Assembly: GCA_900129675.1 (NCBI GenBank)
Contig: FSRD01000001.1
Coordinates: 1,415,501-1,479,500, forward strand
Length of the DNA stretch: 64,000 nt
Direction of reading: 5' to 3'
Origin: Bradyrhizobium erythrophlei
Lineage (GTDB): Bacteria > Pseudomonadota > Alphaproteobacteria > Rhizobiales > Xanthobacteraceae
Within the stretch, counting starts at the first letter, position 1. Every line of letters begins with the position of its first letter. Made by a program: the position numbers and the translations under genes. The notes under the pieces were generated by a model. That model ran no database searches. It was given only the letters and a program-made list of their open reading frames with translations, and was not told where the DNA came from. Positions 53,904 to 64,000 of the stretch are shown here, piece after piece.

Positions 53904-55261
53904 TGCGCAAGACTTCTGTAATTCTCCTGAGCGCCGCCACCGGCGCAGCACTGACGCTGTTCGTGACCCAGCCGCGCGCGGTGTTCATGGGATCGAGCGC
54001 GCGTGCCGCGACGTCCGACACCTATCGCCAGCTCAATCTGTTCGGCGACGTGTTCGAGCGGGTGCGCAGCGACTATGTCGAGAAGCCCGACGACTCCAAG
54101 CTGGTCGAGTCCGCGATCTCCGGCATGCTGGCCGGCCTCGATCCGCATTCCAGCTACATGGACGCCAAGAGTTTCCGCGACATGCAGGTGCAGACCCGCG
54201 GTGAATTCGGTGGGCTCGGCATCGAGGTCACGATGGAAGACGGCCTGATCAAGGTGGTCTCGCCGATCGACGATACGCCGGCTTCCAAGGCCGGCATCAT
54301 GGCCAACGACATCATCACCAATCTCGACGACGAAGCCGTGCAGGGCCTCACCCTCAACCAAGCCGTCGAGAAAATGCGTGGACCGGTCAACACCAAGATC
54401 CGCCTCAAGATCATCCGCAAGGGCCAGGACAATCCGATCGACGTCACGCTGGTCCGCGACAATATCCGCGTCCGTTCGGTGCGCGCCCGCGTCGAAGGCG
54501 ACGATATCGCCTATATCCGCATCACCACCTTCAACGAGCAGACCACCGAAGGCCTGAAGCGGGAAGTCAGCAACCTGCAGAATCAGATCGGCGACAAGCT
54601 GAAGGGCTACATCATCGACCTGCGCAATAATCCCGGCGGCCTGCTCGAGGAGGCGGTCACCGTGTCAGACGCATTCCTGGAGCGCGGCGAGATTGTCTCG
54701 ACCCGCGGCCGCAACGCCGAGGAAACCCAGCGCCGCGCCGCCCATCCGGGCGACCTGACCAAGGGCAAGCCGGTGATCGTCCTGATCAATGGCGGCTCGG
54801 CATCGGCGTCGGAAATCGTCGCCGGCGCATTGCAGGACCACAAGCGCGCGACGCTGGTCGGCACGCGCTCGTTCGGCAAGGGCTCGGTGCAGACCATCAT
54901 TCCGCTCGGAAGCGGCAACGGCGCGCTGCGTCTCACCACCGCGCGCTATTACACGCCGTCGGGCAAATCGATTCAGGCCAAGGGCATCGTGCCCGATATC
55001 GAGGTACTGCAGGACGTGCCGGATGAGTTGAAGTCGCGCACCGACACCAAGGGCGAAGCCTCGCTGCGCGGCCATCTGAAGAACGACGGCGATGAAAAAA
55101 CCGGTTCGCAATCCTACGTGCCGCCGGACGCCAAGGACGACAAGGCCCTGAAGACGGCCGACGACCTGCTTCATGGCATCAAGTCCACTGCCGTGACGCC
55201 GGCGCCGGCGACGGGCGACAAGGCCGCGATCGAGAAACCTGCCAACAAGGCGGCGAACTGA
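53900..55261 (+). CDS. ctpA: C-terminal processing protease (S41 family)
   Basis: 453 residues with an N-terminal signal/anchor (MMRKTSVILLSAATGAALTLF), a PDZ domain (GGLGIEVTMEDGLIKVVSPIDDTPASKAGIMANDIITNLD), and the S41 catalytic core: DLRNNPGGLLEEAV, the serine in NGGSASASEIVAGAL and the lysine in TRSFGKGSVQT. It trims periplasmic proteins at their C-termini. Pairing with an EnvC-like gene is conserved and fits control of cell-wall hydrolases. The C-terminal 60 residues are Lys/Ala/Pro-rich. Confidence 0.96.
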   Translation: MMRKTSVILLSAATGAALTLFVTQPRAVFMGSSARAATSDTYRQLNLFGDVFERVRSDYVEKPDDSKLVESAISGMLAGLDPHSSYMDAKSFRDMQVQTRGEFGGLGIEVTMEDGLIKVVSPIDDTPASKAGIMANDIITNLDDEAVQGLTLNQAVEKMRGPVNTKIRLKIIRKGQDNPIDVTLVRDNIRVRSVRARVEGDDIAYIRITTFNEQTTEGLKREVSNLQNQIGDKLKGYIIDLRNNPGGLLEEAVTVSDAFLERGEIVSTRGRNAEETQRRAAHPGDLTKGKPVIVLINGGSASASEIVAGALQDHKRATLVGTRSFGKGSVQTIIPLGSGNGALRLTTARYYTPSGKSIQAKGIVPDIEVLQDVPDELKSRTDTKGEASLRGHLKNDGDEKTGSQSYVPPDAKDDKALKTADDLLHGIKSTAVTPAPATGDKAAIEKPANKAAN

Positions 55262-55286
55262 TCCACCCGACTCTGGGTTTTTGCGA

Positions 55287-55314
55287 AAAGGGCGGCCTTC
55301 GGGCCGCCCTTTTT
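55287..55314 (+). terminator. Rho-independent terminator after ctpA
   Basis: AAAGGGCGGCC (55287-55297), loop TTCG, GGCCGCCCTTT (55302-55312), then further T residues. A textbook terminator 26 bp after the ctpA stop. Confidence 0.9.
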
Positions 55315-55330
55315 GTTGCCGGTTCCAACC

Positions 55331-55357
55331 GCCCGCGGGAGGCTCCCGCGGGCTTTT
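55331..55357 (+). terminator. Second hairpin, tandem terminator
   Basis: GCCCGCGGGA (55331-55340) pairs perfectly with TCCCGCGGGC (55344-55353), then TTTT. It lies 17 bp after the first terminator and may back it up. Confidence 0.7.
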
Positions 55358-55424
55358 GCGCGTGCAAAGGGGCTCGAATCCACCCCGTCGTGGTATCGTC
55401 GGCACAGTTGATTCGGGGAGGTTC

Positions 55425-56624
55425 ATGGCAGAGACGGCCGACGAACTGAGCGCGCCACTCGGACAGAAAGCGGCGGGCAAGAAGCGCCGGTTCCGGCTGC
55501 CGTTCACGGCCATGCAGGCGCTGGCCGTGTTGCTTGGCCTGTTTTTGGTCGCCTTTGCCGGTATCGCCCTTTTCACCGACAATCCGCTCGGCGGCGAGCC
55601 GGTCGCTCACATCGCCTTGCGCAAGGCGCCGGCCGACGAAAAGCCGGCCGTGGCGGCGGCCGGTCATGGCGAGCCGACGGCGAAAGCCGCGCCCAAACAG
55701 GCACCGTCGGGCGAGAACAAGACCGTGACCATCATCGACGGCTCCAGCGGCAAGCGCCAGGACGTCGTGATCGGCGGTGAAGCCGCCGACAAGGCCGAGG
55801 CGGACGCCGCGCCCGGGATGATGGCAGGCGTCGATGCGCGCCTGCTGGAGAAGTCGCGCTACGGCATGATCCCTGTCGTCGCCGACGGGCTAAAACCGTT
55901 CACGGTCTATGCGGCCGATGCCGACCGCACCAAGGCGGCCAAGATGCCGGTGGTTGCCATTGTCGTAGGCGGCCTTGGTGTGGGTGCCGCCAAGACCACC
56001 GACGCCATCATGAAGCTGCCGCCGGCGGTGACGCTGGCATTTACGCCTTATGGATCGGATCCGACCAAGCTCGCCGAACGGGCCCGGGCGCAGCGCCACG
56101 AGATCCTGCTGCAGATCCCGATGGAGCCGTTCGATTATCCCGATAACGATCCAGGTCCCCAGACCCTGCTCACGACGCTGGCCGCGGAGCAAAATCTCGA
56201 CCGGCTGTACTGGCACCTCAGCCGGTTCCAGGGGTATGCCGGGATTGCCAATTTCATGGGTGCGCGGTTCGTTGCCACCGAAGCGGTGATGCAGCCGGTC
56301 ATCCGAGAGGCGGCCAAACGTGGCCTCGGCTACCTCGATGACGGCGCCACGCCGCGCAGCGTCGCCCCCTCATTGGCGGCGGGCCAGGCCATGCCCTTCG
56401 CCAGGGCCGATCTGGCCATCGATGCGGTGCCGACATCGGCGGAAATCGACCGGACGCTGATCAAGCTTGAAACGCTGGCCAGGGAACGCGGGGTAGCCGT
56501 CGGCGTGGCTTCGGCGTTGCCGGTCTCGATCGAGCGGATTGGCGCCTGGATCAAGACCCTCGATAGCCGCGGCATCATGCTTGTGCCATTGACAACGGCG
56601 ATGTTGAAATCAAAATCAGGCTAA
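55425..56624 (+). CDS. Divergent polysaccharide deacetylase family protein
   Basis: 399 residues from MAETADELSAPLGQKAAGKK (GGGGAGG upstream). A membrane helix (FTAMQALAVLLGLFLVAFAGIALF) anchors it, followed by an Ala/Lys/Pro-rich linker to about residue 150. The C-terminal catalytic-like domain contains VAIVVGGLGVGAAKTTDAIMKLPPAVTLAFTPYG, EILLQIPMEPFDYPDNDPG and GARFVATEAVMQPVIREAAKRG. The family is often encoded next to ctpA/envC-like genes and is linked to envelope maintenance; its activity is not established. Confidence 0.9.
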   Translation: MAETADELSAPLGQKAAGKKRRFRLPFTAMQALAVLLGLFLVAFAGIALFTDNPLGGEPVAHIALRKAPADEKPAVAAAGHGEPTAKAAPKQAPSGENKTVTIIDGSSGKRQDVVIGGEAADKAEADAAPGMMAGVDARLLEKSRYGMIPVVADGLKPFTVYAADADRTKAAKMPVVAIVVGGLGVGAAKTTDAIMKLPPAVTLAFTPYGSDPTKLAERARAQRHEILLQIPMEPFDYPDNDPGPQTLLTTLAAEQNLDRLYWHLSRFQGYAGIANFMGARFVATEAVMQPVIREAAKRGLGYLDDGATPRSVAPSLAAGQAMPFARADLAIDAVPTSAEIDRTLIKLETLARERGVAVGVASALPVSIERIGAWIKTLDSRGIMLVPLTTAMLKSKSG

Positions 56625-56702
56625 AGATCAATCTGATGGCGCGACTTCGGACCCGCCGGGTCTCAAGGGTCAGCCCCTCTGAGTATGCGAGGTTTTGACG
56701 GC

Positions 56703-57206
56703 ATGGCGCGCTACGAAGACCTGCCCTACCGAACATGCGTCGGCATGATGCTGATCAACGCAGCGGGGCTGGTCTTCATCGGTCGCCGTGCCGGCGGCAT
56801 CGAACATGTCGATGAAACCCACGTCTGGCAGATGCCGCAGGGCGGCGTCGACCCCGGCGAGGACACCTGGGCGGCGGCCAAGCGCGAGCTCTACGAAGAA
56901 ACCAGCGTCCGCTCGGTGGAGAAGCTCGGCGAAGTCGCCGACTGGCTGATCTACGACATCCCGCGCACCGTCGCCGGCCGCACCTGGAAGGGCCGCTATC
57001 GCGGCCAGCGCCAGAAATGGTTCGCGGTTCGCTTCACCGGCGCCGATAGCGAGATCAACGTCGCCAGCCCCGGCGGCGGCCACAAGGCTGAATTCGTGAA
57101 CTGGCGCTGGGAGCCGATGAAGAACCTTCCGAATCTGATCGTGCCTTTCAAGCGGCCGGTCTATGAGCGCGTGGTGAAGGAATTTTCCAGCCTCGCGGGC
57201 AGCTGA
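56703..57206 (+). CDS. rppH: RNA pyrophosphohydrolase (Nudix), first copy
   Basis: 167 residues from [20 protein letters not shown]. The Nudix box [23 protein letters not shown] covers 48-70, with the REx2EE metal ligands, preceded by WQMPQ and followed by [13 protein letters not shown], as in RppH. RppH removes pyrophosphate from 5'-triphosphate RNA and starts mRNA decay. An upstream in-frame ATG at 56685 is less likely. A second, diverged copy lies 101 bp downstream. Confidence 0.93.
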   Translation: MARYEDLPYRTCVGMMLINAAGLVFIGRRAGGIEHVDETHVWQMPQGGVDPGEDTWAAAKRELYEETSVRSVEKLGEVADWLIYDIPRTVAGRTWKGRYRGQRQKWFAVRFTGADSEINVASPGGGHKAEFVNWRWEPMKNLPNLIVPFKRPVYERVVKEFSSLAGS

Positions 57207-57307
57207 TGCTTGCTGTCTTTGACGCGTCTTCGACCGCAGATAAGTCTACGCAATCTGCGTAAACTTGATTGCTGCGCGAACCGGTGTCCACCTCGATCGA
57301 AAACGCC

Positions 57308-57808
57308 ATGCCCGAAGCCAAGCCCTATCGCCCCAATGTGGGGATCGCCTTGTTCAACGCGTCCGGCCAGGTGCTGATCGGCCGACGGTTCCAGGACGAT
57401 GGACCGGAAATCATTCTCCCCGGCCTCGAATGGCAGATGCCGCAGGGCGGCATCGACGCCGGTGAGGATCCGCGCGAGGCGGTCATGCGCGAACTCTGGG
57501 AAGAGACCGGCGCTGATAGCGCCGACCATCTCGGCGAAACCGACTGGATGACCTACGAGTTTCCGCCCTACGACGGGCCATCGTCGCATCGTCTCGCCAA
57601 ATTCCGCGGCCAGCGCCAAAAGTGGTTCGCGCTGCGCTTCACCGGCCGCGACGACGAAATCGATCCGCTGACGCCGCGCAACGGACAGCCCGCGGAATTC
57701 GACTGCTGGCGCTGGGAGCGTCTCGATCGCGTCGCCGACCTCGTGGTTCCATTCCGCCGCGAAGTGTACCGGACGGTGGCGGAGCGCTTCGCGAAATTCG
57801 CGCTTTAA
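57308..57808 (+). CDS. RNA pyrophosphohydrolase-like Nudix hydrolase, second copy
   Basis: 166 residues from MPEAKPYRPNVGIALFNASG; a TTG at 57269 is an alternative start, and neither has a strong ribosome site. The Nudix box GGIDAGEDPREAVMRELWEETGA occupies the same 48-70 positions as in the first copy, and [13 protein letters not shown] is shared. The loop after the box is different (DWMTYEFPPYDGPSSHRLAK). It is a tandem paralogue of RppH; whether both act on RNA is unknown. It ends 4 bp inside the convergent cyclase gene. Confidence 0.9.
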   Translation: MPEAKPYRPNVGIALFNASGQVLIGRRFQDDGPEIILPGLEWQMPQGGIDAGEDPREAVMRELWEETGADSADHLGETDWMTYEFPPYDGPSSHRLAKFRGQRQKWFALRFTGRDDEIDPLTPRNGQPAEFDCWRWERLDRVADLVVPFRREVYRTVAERFAKFAL

Positions 57809-59439
57809 TTCGGCCCGACCGCGAACGGCCCGATCGCGATGACATGGCAATCGCTGTCGTGCTTGACGCAGTTGCCGAGCGCCTCATTGACCGCGTTCTG
57901 TTCGGTCGCCGCCTTGAGCGCCAGTCCGGGACGCCCCGAGGCGCCGACGGCGACCGCGTTCCAGCCGGATGACGCATCCGCCAGTTTGCGCGCCACGTCA
58001 TCCTTCGCATCCACGGCAATGGAAGGATTTCGTTCCGGCCGAAAGAAGCCGATGGCCTTCAAGGTGGTCGGCACCGGAACGACGAAGACGTCATCGGCAG
58101 CCACGACCATGCAGGCAATGCCGACGACTGCGCCGCATGTTTCCAGAATTCGGCGCGCCGATTCCTCGACGCTTTCCGCGTTCGAATTGAAGAAGTAAGC
58201 CCCACCAGGTCCAATCGCGATCGTCTTGCTCTTTCGGGCCGACGGATAGACGCTCTCAAGCCTGGCCTTTCCGGGGTCACGCACAATCGGCACATCCTTG
58301 GTCACGAACGGCTTCTCGGTAGACGGGTCGTGCCTGATCCAGGGCATCGGCGGCAGCGGCGGGCGGGGATGCGGGTAGACCATCGCGTTGCCGACTGCGT
58401 AAAGTTTGCATTTTCGCAACGGCTGACTGTTGTCGGCGCGCTTCTGACATTGCTCGAGCGCGGCATTTTTGGCCGCTTCATCATTCGGCTGGCCGGCGAC
58501 GAACACGCTGACGCCGTTGGTGTTCAGAGCGAACGCCTTGTAATCCGCCGCCGGCACATATTCGTTGGTCAAAACAACCCGGGTGCGATCAGAAACGAAC
58601 GGTACGGTCTCCGCAGCAAACTTCTCGCCGGATGGAATCGGTGGTGGCGAAGGTGGTGGAGGTGGCGGCACCGGTGCGGCCATGGTTGGTGCCGGGGCAG
58701 GCGCCGGAGCGACCGACGCCGAAGGTGCGGGGCCCGCGTCCTTGCTGCTCGAAGACGCCACCTTGGTCGCAGAGGTTTCCAGCTTGGTGAAATACAGGAA
58801 GCCGCCGACGCCGATCGCGGTCAGGCAGACCAGCGTGACCGCGACCGGCCACATCCAGTTCGGCGCCATCGTGGCCCCAGCCTTGACGGGCTTCTTTACC
58901 TGCGGCGTCGCATAGGTACCGTCCTCGCGTCGCATCGCCACCATATAGGCATGCACCGGCGTCGGGATGTTCTTCACTTCCTGCGCGCCGATATCGGCGA
59001 ACTGCACCGACAATTTGTTGGCGACCTGCTCATGCACCGCGCGCGAGACGCAGATGCCACCGACCTCGGCCAGCCCTTCGAGGCGCGCCGCGATGTTGAC
59101 GCCATCGCCGAGCAAATCGCCGTCGCGCTCGACCACGTCGCCGATCGTGATGCCGATGCGGAAACTCATCTGGCGGCTCGGCGGATAGGCCATATTCCGG
59201 GTGCGCAGGCTTTCCTGGATGTCGATCGCGCAGCGCACGGCTTCGACTGCGCTCGGAAATTCGGCGAGCACGGCATCGCCCGCGGTGTTGAAAATTCGGC
59301 CGCCGCCCTTGGCGATGAAATCGTCGGTCACCAGCCGATAGGAGGCGAGCCGCCGCAGCGTTTCCTCTTCGTCCTCGGCAACCAGTCGGCTGTATCCGGC
59401 AATATCGGCCGCAAAAATCGCCGCGATCTTGCGTTTCAT
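57805..59439 (-). CDS. Class III adenylate/guanylate cyclase, membrane-anchored, with Cys-paired C-terminal repeats
   Basis: 544 residues. The N-terminal cytoplasmic cyclase domain (1-175) has metal aspartates Asp12 (FAADIAGYSRL) and Asp55 (TAGDAVLAEF) and RIGITIGDVVERDGDLLGDGVNIAARLEGLA. A membrane helix follows (about 195-217), then a Pro/Ala-rich linker (237-270). The C-terminal half, presumably periplasmic, has three DUF4189-like units, each with a Cys pair: 331/344, 435/443 and 524/531. So a cAMP or cGMP-making domain is linked to an outside sensor, inverted compared with usual sensor-first order. The ligand is unknown. Confidence 0.85.
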   Translation of the reverse strand: MKRKIAAIFAADIAGYSRLVAEDEEETLRRLASYRLVTDDFIAKGGGRIFNTAGDAVLAEFPSAVEAVRCAIDIQESLRTRNMAYPPSRQMSFRIGITIGDVVERDGDLLGDGVNIAARLEGLAEVGGICVSRAVHEQVANKLSVQFADIGAQEVKNIPTPVHAYMVAMRREDGTYATPQVKKPVKAGATMAPNWMWPVAVTLVCLTAIGVGGFLYFTKLETSATKVASSSSKDAGPAPSASVAPAPAPAPTMAAPVPPPPPPSPPPIPSGEKFAAETVPFVSDRTRVVLTNEYVPAADYKAFALNTNGVSVFVAGQPNDEAAKNAALEQCQKRADNSQPLRKCKLYAVGNAMVYPHPRPPLPPMPWIRHDPSTEKPFVTKDVPIVRDPGKARLESVYPSARKSKTIAIGPGGAYFFNSNAESVEESARRILETCGAVVGIACMVVAADDVFVVPVPTTLKAIGFFRPERNPSIAVDAKDDVARKLADASSGWNAVAVGASGRPGLALKAATEQNAVNEALGNCVKHDSDCHVIAIGPFAVGPN

Positions 59440-59501
59440 GAAAGCGAGCCCCGGACCCCAATCTGCAGGCGCAGAATGCCGCTAGAAGTTCCCGAGCGCA
59501 A

Positions 59502-59536
59502 CCATAGCGTTATCAAGCGAAGCGGCTAGCGGTTCG
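59502..59536. repeat. Diverged copy of the CCATAGCGTT interspersed repeat
   Basis: CCATAGCGTTATCAAGCGAA matches the copy after proA with one change and is followed by GCGGTTCG. It lies between the cyclase start and the ATP synthase terminator. Confidence 0.5.
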
Positions 59537-59554
59537 AGAACAGGCCTCCCAACA

Positions 59555-59593
59555 AAATTCAGCGCCCGTCACCGTGTGACGAGCGCTGAATTT
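59555..59593 (-). terminator. Strong stem-loop ending the ATP synthase operon
   Basis: AAATTCAGCGC (59555-59565) pairs with GCGCTGAATTT (59583-59593), with an inner GTCAC/GTGAC pair. Read on the minus strand it ends in TTTT and lies 41 bp after the atpC stop. A shorter GC hairpin (59612-59633) lies between. Confidence 0.7.
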
Positions 59594-59633
59594 ATTCAGG
59601 TTTTTGTCGAGCCCCGGCGCGGTGCACCGGGGC

Positions 59634-60041
59634 TTAGTGCATAGCCGTGGTGTTGAGTTCTTGCTGGATGCCCTTGAAGTGATCGAGCCGCTCGATCGCA
59701 CGGTCGAGTTCGGAGCCTTCCTTCTCGGCGAGCTTGGCTTCCATCTCCGCGATCGACTCGGCGAATTGCGCCCGGTCGAGTTCTTCGATCGAGGTGGCGA
59801 CATCGGTGAGCACGGTCATGCCCTTTTCCGACACTTCAGCAAGGCCGCCGAGCACAATGATCTTCTGACGCGTGCCGCCGCTGTTGATGTTCAGGATGCC
59901 AGGGCGGACCGCGGCGACCACCGGTGCATGTCCGGCCAGCACGCCGAAATCGCCTTCCAGGCCGGGGACGTCAACCTGATCGACCTCGCCGGAGAAGGCG
60001 AGCTTTTCGGGGGAGACGAGATCGAAGTGGAAGGTGGCCAT
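59634..60041 (-). CDS. atpC: ATP synthase F1 epsilon subunit
   Basis: 135 residues from [48 protein letters not shown], the canonical epsilon N-terminal beta-sandwich, followed by the helical C-terminal part ([30 protein letters not shown]). It links the rotor to the catalytic head and can inhibit ATP hydrolysis. A longer frame to 60143 would include repeat sequence and is rejected. It is the last gene of the F1 operon. Confidence 0.97.
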   Translation of the reverse strand: MATFHFDLVSPEKLAFSGEVDQVDVPGLEGDFGVLAGHAPVVAAVRPGILNINSGGTRQKIIVLGGLAEVSEKGMTVLTDVATSIEELDRAQFAESIAEMEAKLAEKEGSELDRAIERLDHFKGIQQELNTTAMH

Positions 60042-60061
60042 GGTCTTTCCGTTCTCTCCGC

Positions 60062-60143
60062 TGTCACCCGCGGGCTTGGCCCGCGGGTCCATCAGCAAAA
60101 ACTTTGTAGCGATGGATTGCCGGGTCAAGCCCGGCAATGACAC
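60062..60143. repeat. Double-hairpin palindromic repeat in atpD-atpC gap
   Basis: ACCCGCGGG (60066-60074) pairs with 60080-60088, and TTGCCGGG (60117-60124) pairs with 60130-60137. The outer words TGTCA and TGACA also match. This is an extragenic repeat inserted between two essential cotranscribed genes. Confidence 0.7.
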
Positions 60144-60152
60144 ATCAAAAGC

Positions 60153-61619
<1,467 letters not shown>

Positions 61620-61654
61620 CTAGACAACCGTCAGTTTGATCGTGCCTGTCGCCG

Positions 61655-62533
61655 TTACATCGCCTCGGCGCCGGAGATGATTTCAATCAGCTCCTTGGTG
61701 ATCATGGCCTGACGGGTTCGGTTGTAAATCAGGGTCTGCTTGCGGATCATGTCGCCGGCGTTGCGGGTGGCGTTGTCCATCGCGCTCATCTGCGCGCCGT
61801 AGAACGAGGCGTTGTTTTCCAGCAGCGCACGGAACACCTGCACCGCGAGATTGCGCGGCAGCAGGCGCGTCAGAATCTCGTCTTCCTCCGGCTCGTATTC
61901 GTAGGAGGTCGCGGGACCTGCATTGGCGGCGGGCGCCTCCACCACCAGCGGAATGATCTGCTGGGCGGTCGGCACCTGCGCAATGACGGATTTAAAGCGC
62001 GAATAGAACAGGGTGCAGACGTCGAATTCGCCGGCCTCGAACCGCACGATGATTTTCCTAGCAATGTCCTCGGCGTTGACGAAGCCGAGCTGGCGTACCG
62101 AGCGCAGATCGACATGTTCCACGATCTGCTTGTCGAACAGGCGGCGCAGCTGCTCGTAGCCCTTGCGGCCGACGCAGAAGAACTTGACCTCTTTGCCCTG
62201 GTTGATCAGCGACAGCGCGCGCTCGCGGGCGAGGCGCACGATCGACGAGTTGAAAGCACCCGACAGGCCGCGCTCGCCGGTGCAGACCAGCAACAGATGC
62301 ACCTGATCCTTGCCGGTGCCGGCCAGCAGCGCCGGTGCGCTGGGCGATCCCGCGGCAGCGGTCGCGATGTTGGAAATCACCGAGTCCATTTTTTCGGCAT
62401 AGGGCCGCGCGGCTTCGGCGGCGGTCTGCGCACGACGCAGCTTGGACGCAGCAACCATCTGCATGGCCTTGGTGATCTTTTGCGTCGCCTTGGTGGAGGC
62501 GATGCGGACCCGCATGTCTTTCAGTGAAGCCAT
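61655..62533 (-). CDS. atpG: ATP synthase F1 gamma subunit
   Basis: 292 residues from [36 protein letters not shown], the N-terminal coiled-coil of gamma, and the C-terminal partner helix [58 protein letters not shown] is the standard central segment. It is the rotating shaft of F1. The 211-bp gap to atpA is filled by palindromic repeats. Confidence 0.98.
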   Translation of the reverse strand: MASLKDMRVRIASTKATQKITKAMQMVAASKLRRAQTAAEAARPYAEKMDSVISNIATAAAGSPSAPALLAGTGKDQVHLLLVCTGERGLSGAFNSSIVRLARERALSLINQGKEVKFFCVGRKGYEQLRRLFDKQIVEHVDLRSVRQLGFVNAEDIARKIIVRFEAGEFDVCTLFYSRFKSVIAQVPTAQQIIPLVVEAPAANAGPATSYEYEPEEDEILTRLLPRNLAVQVFRALLENNASFYGAQMSAMDNATRNAGDMIRKQTLIYNRTRQAMITKELIEIISGAEAM

Positions 62534-62586
62534 TCTTAGTTCACCCTGGCGACCTGTTTTTCAACCCGGTCGCGAACCCCTCGTTC

Positions 62587-62741
62587 GTCATGCCCGGCCT
62601 TGTGCCGGGCATCCACGTCTTAATTCTTGCCACGCGCGAAGACGCGAATGGCGCAGGAACTCGTTTCACGAGTTCCGTCCTTGTATCTAATTTGCGCAAG
62701 TCGGGTAAACCCGACTTGCGGTGTCAAGCCCGGCCATGACG
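62587..62741. repeat. Palindromic mosaic element in atpA-atpG gap
   Basis: A run of hairpins: CGTCATGCCCGGC-type outer arms at both ends, GGAACTCGT/ACGAGTTCC (62656-62676) and CGCAAGTCGGGT/ACCCGACTTGCG (62695-62720). The CATCCACGTCTTAA word links it to the repeat at 44571. About 155 bp in total, without coding potential. Confidence 0.7.
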
Positions 62742-62744
62742 GCG

Positions 62745-64000
62745 TTACGCAAACGCCTTGGCGTGACCTTCAACGACGTTTTTCAGCTTCCCGGCGAGAT
62801 CGTCGGAGAGATCGCGACTGTCACGAATGCCGTTGAGGATCTCGACGTGCTTGCCGCGCAAAAGCGACAGCAGACCGTCTTCGAAAGCGCGCACCTTGTT
62901 GAGCGGGAGCGCGTCGAGATAGCCGTTGGTACCGGCCCAGATCACGCAGACCTGCTCTTCCATCTTCAGCGGCGAGAACTGCGGCTGCTTCAGGAGTTCG
63001 GTCAAACGAGAGCCGCGATTGAGCAGGCGCTGCGTCGAGGCGTCGAGGTCGCTTCCGAACTGCGCGAACGCCGCCATTTCGCGGTATTGCGCGAGCTCGC
63101 CCTTGATCTTGCCGGCGACCTTTTTCATCGCCTTGGTCTGCGCCGAGGAACCGACGCGCGACACCGAAAGACCGACGTTCACCGCGGGACGGATGCCCTG
63201 GAAGAACAGGTCGGTTTCCAGGAATATCTGGCCGTCTGTAATCGAGATCACGTTGGTCGGAATGTAGGCCGACACGTCGTTGGCCTGGGTTTCGATTACC
63301 GGCAGCGCGGTCAGCGATCCCGATCCCTGGTCCTTGTTGAGCTTCGCGGCGCGCTCGAGCAGGCGCGAATGCAGGTAGAACACGTCGCCCGGATAGGCTT
63401 CGCGGCCCGGCGGACGGCGCAGCAGCAGCGACATCTGGCGATAGGCGACGGCCTGCTTGGACAGATCGTCATAGATGATGACGGCGTGCATGCCGTTGTC
63501 GCGGAAATACTCGCCCATGGTGCAGCCGGTGAACGGCGCGATGTACTGCATCGGCGCCGGATCGGAAGCGGTCGCTGCGACGATGACCGAATATTCCAGC
63601 GCGCCCTGCTCTTCCAGCACCTTGACGAACTGGGCGACGGTCGAACGCTTCTGGCCGATCGCGACATAGACGCAATACAGCTTGATGTTCTCATCCGGCT
63701 GCGCGTTAAGCGGCTTCTGATTCAGAATGGTGTCGAGCGCGATCGCGGTCTTGCCGGTCTGGCGATCGCCGATGATCAGCTCGCGCTGACCGCGGCCGAT
63801 CGGGATCAGCGCGTCGATGGCCTTGAGGCCGGTCGCCATCGGCTCGTTGACCGATTTGCGCGGAATGATGCCGGGCGCCTTGACGTCGACCCGCATGCGC
63901 TTGTCGGCCTGGATCGGACCCTTGCCGTCGATGGGATTCCCGAGCGCGTCAACGACGCGGCCGAGCAGGCCCTTGCCGACCGGCGTATCGACGATGGCGC
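62745..64000 (-). CDS. atpA: ATP synthase F1 alpha subunit, N-terminus outside window
   Basis: The last 418 codons or so are present; the frame is open to the window edge, so the start is beyond 64000. Walker A is [15 protein letters not shown], with [28 protein letters not shown] before it and the alpha-specific segments [31 protein letters not shown] and [25 protein letters not shown]. It ends [14 protein letters not shown]. Alpha subunits form the non-catalytic sites of F1. It is the upstream gene of the atpG-atpD-atpC cluster. Confidence 0.98.
   Translation of the reverse strand, partial: AIVDTPVGKGLLGRVVDALGNPIDGKGPIQADKRMRVDVKAPGIIPRKSVNEPMATGLKAIDALIPIGRGQRELIIGDRQTGKTAIALDTILNQKPLNAQPDENIKLYCVYVAIGQKRSTVAQFVKVLEEQGALEYSVIVAATASDPAPMQYIAPFTGCTMGEYFRDNGMHAVIIYDDLSKQAVAYRQMSLLLRRPPGREAYPGDVFYLHSRLLERAAKLNKDQGSGSLTALPVIETQANDVSAYIPTNVISITDGQIFLETDLFFQGIRPAVNVGLSVSRVGSSAQTKAMKKVAGKIKGELAQYREMAAFAQFGSDLDASTQRLLNRGSRLTELLKQPQFSPLKMEEQVCVIWAGTNGYLDALPLNKVRAFEDGLLSLLRGKHVEILNGIRDSRDLSDDLAGKLKNVVEGHAKAFA

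Overview
The window looks like a chromosome segment of a Bradyrhizobium-like alphaproteobacterium (Nitrobacteraceae). This rests on high GC, the housekeeping order rplU-rpmA-(GNAT)-obgE-proB-proA-nadD-rsfS-rlmH-envC-like-ctpA-rppH, an atpA-atpG-atpD-atpC operon, a DUF-type ABC substrate-binding protein with a twin-arginine-like leader, and interspersed palindromic repeats of the kind common in that genus. No sequence search was run; family calls come from motifs and remembered family patterns.

Region 1 (1-24438) is a dense acyl-CoA catabolic neighbourhood. It starts with a truncated enoyl-CoA hydratase, an HxlR regulator and a three-subunit molybdenum hydroxylase set (2Fe-2S, Mo and FAD subunits) behind a gene of unknown function. 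A minus-strand SDR-TetR-enoyl-CoA hydratase operon follows. Then comes a ten-gene minus-strand array (20068 down to 7783): acyl-CoA ligase, SDR, large and small acyl-CoA dehydrogenases resembling PimC/PimD, thiolase, nitronate monooxygenase-like protein, periplasmic binding protein, iron-type alcohol dehydrogenase, a second (feruloyl-CoA synthase-like) ligase and an enoyl-CoA hydratase. Divergent or nearby genes encode another SDR, a glutathione transferase, a type III CoA transferase, a DsbA/HCCA-isomerase-like protein and a second HxlR regulator. Four copies of a 15-bp operator-like pattern (GTTCT-N5-AGAAC) in the two divergent intergenic regions suggest that one regulator, probably the HxlR at 23923-24438, controls the set. 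The substrate cannot be read from the sequence; a cyclic, aromatic or dicarboxylic acid taken up by an ABC system is a reasonable inference.

Region 2 (about 24450-38900) is an accessory island of lower coding density next to a serine tRNA gene and a frameshifted tyrosine recombinase. It holds an IS1182-type element inserted with a 4-bp CTAG duplication into a SLOG/LOG-like nucleotide-binding gene, IS3 and IS256 remnants, a complete two-gene ISNCY-like element, a decayed CoA-transferase gene, a PD-(D/E)XK nuclease-like protein, a predicted lipoprotein and two small unknown genes.

Region 3 (39000-64000) returns to core genome: an alpha/beta hydrolase, a ROK-like protein whose two lobes appear in reversed order, ribosomal proteins L21 and L27, transporters and enzymes, obgE, proline and NAD biosynthesis, ribosome maturation factors, envelope proteins (EnvC-like, CtpA, divergent polysaccharide deacetylase), two tandem RppH-type Nudix hydrolases, a membrane-anchored class III cyclase with a Cys-paired C-terminal region, and the F1 part of the ATP synthase operon, whose intergenic gaps carry long palindromic repeats. 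atpA runs off the right end.
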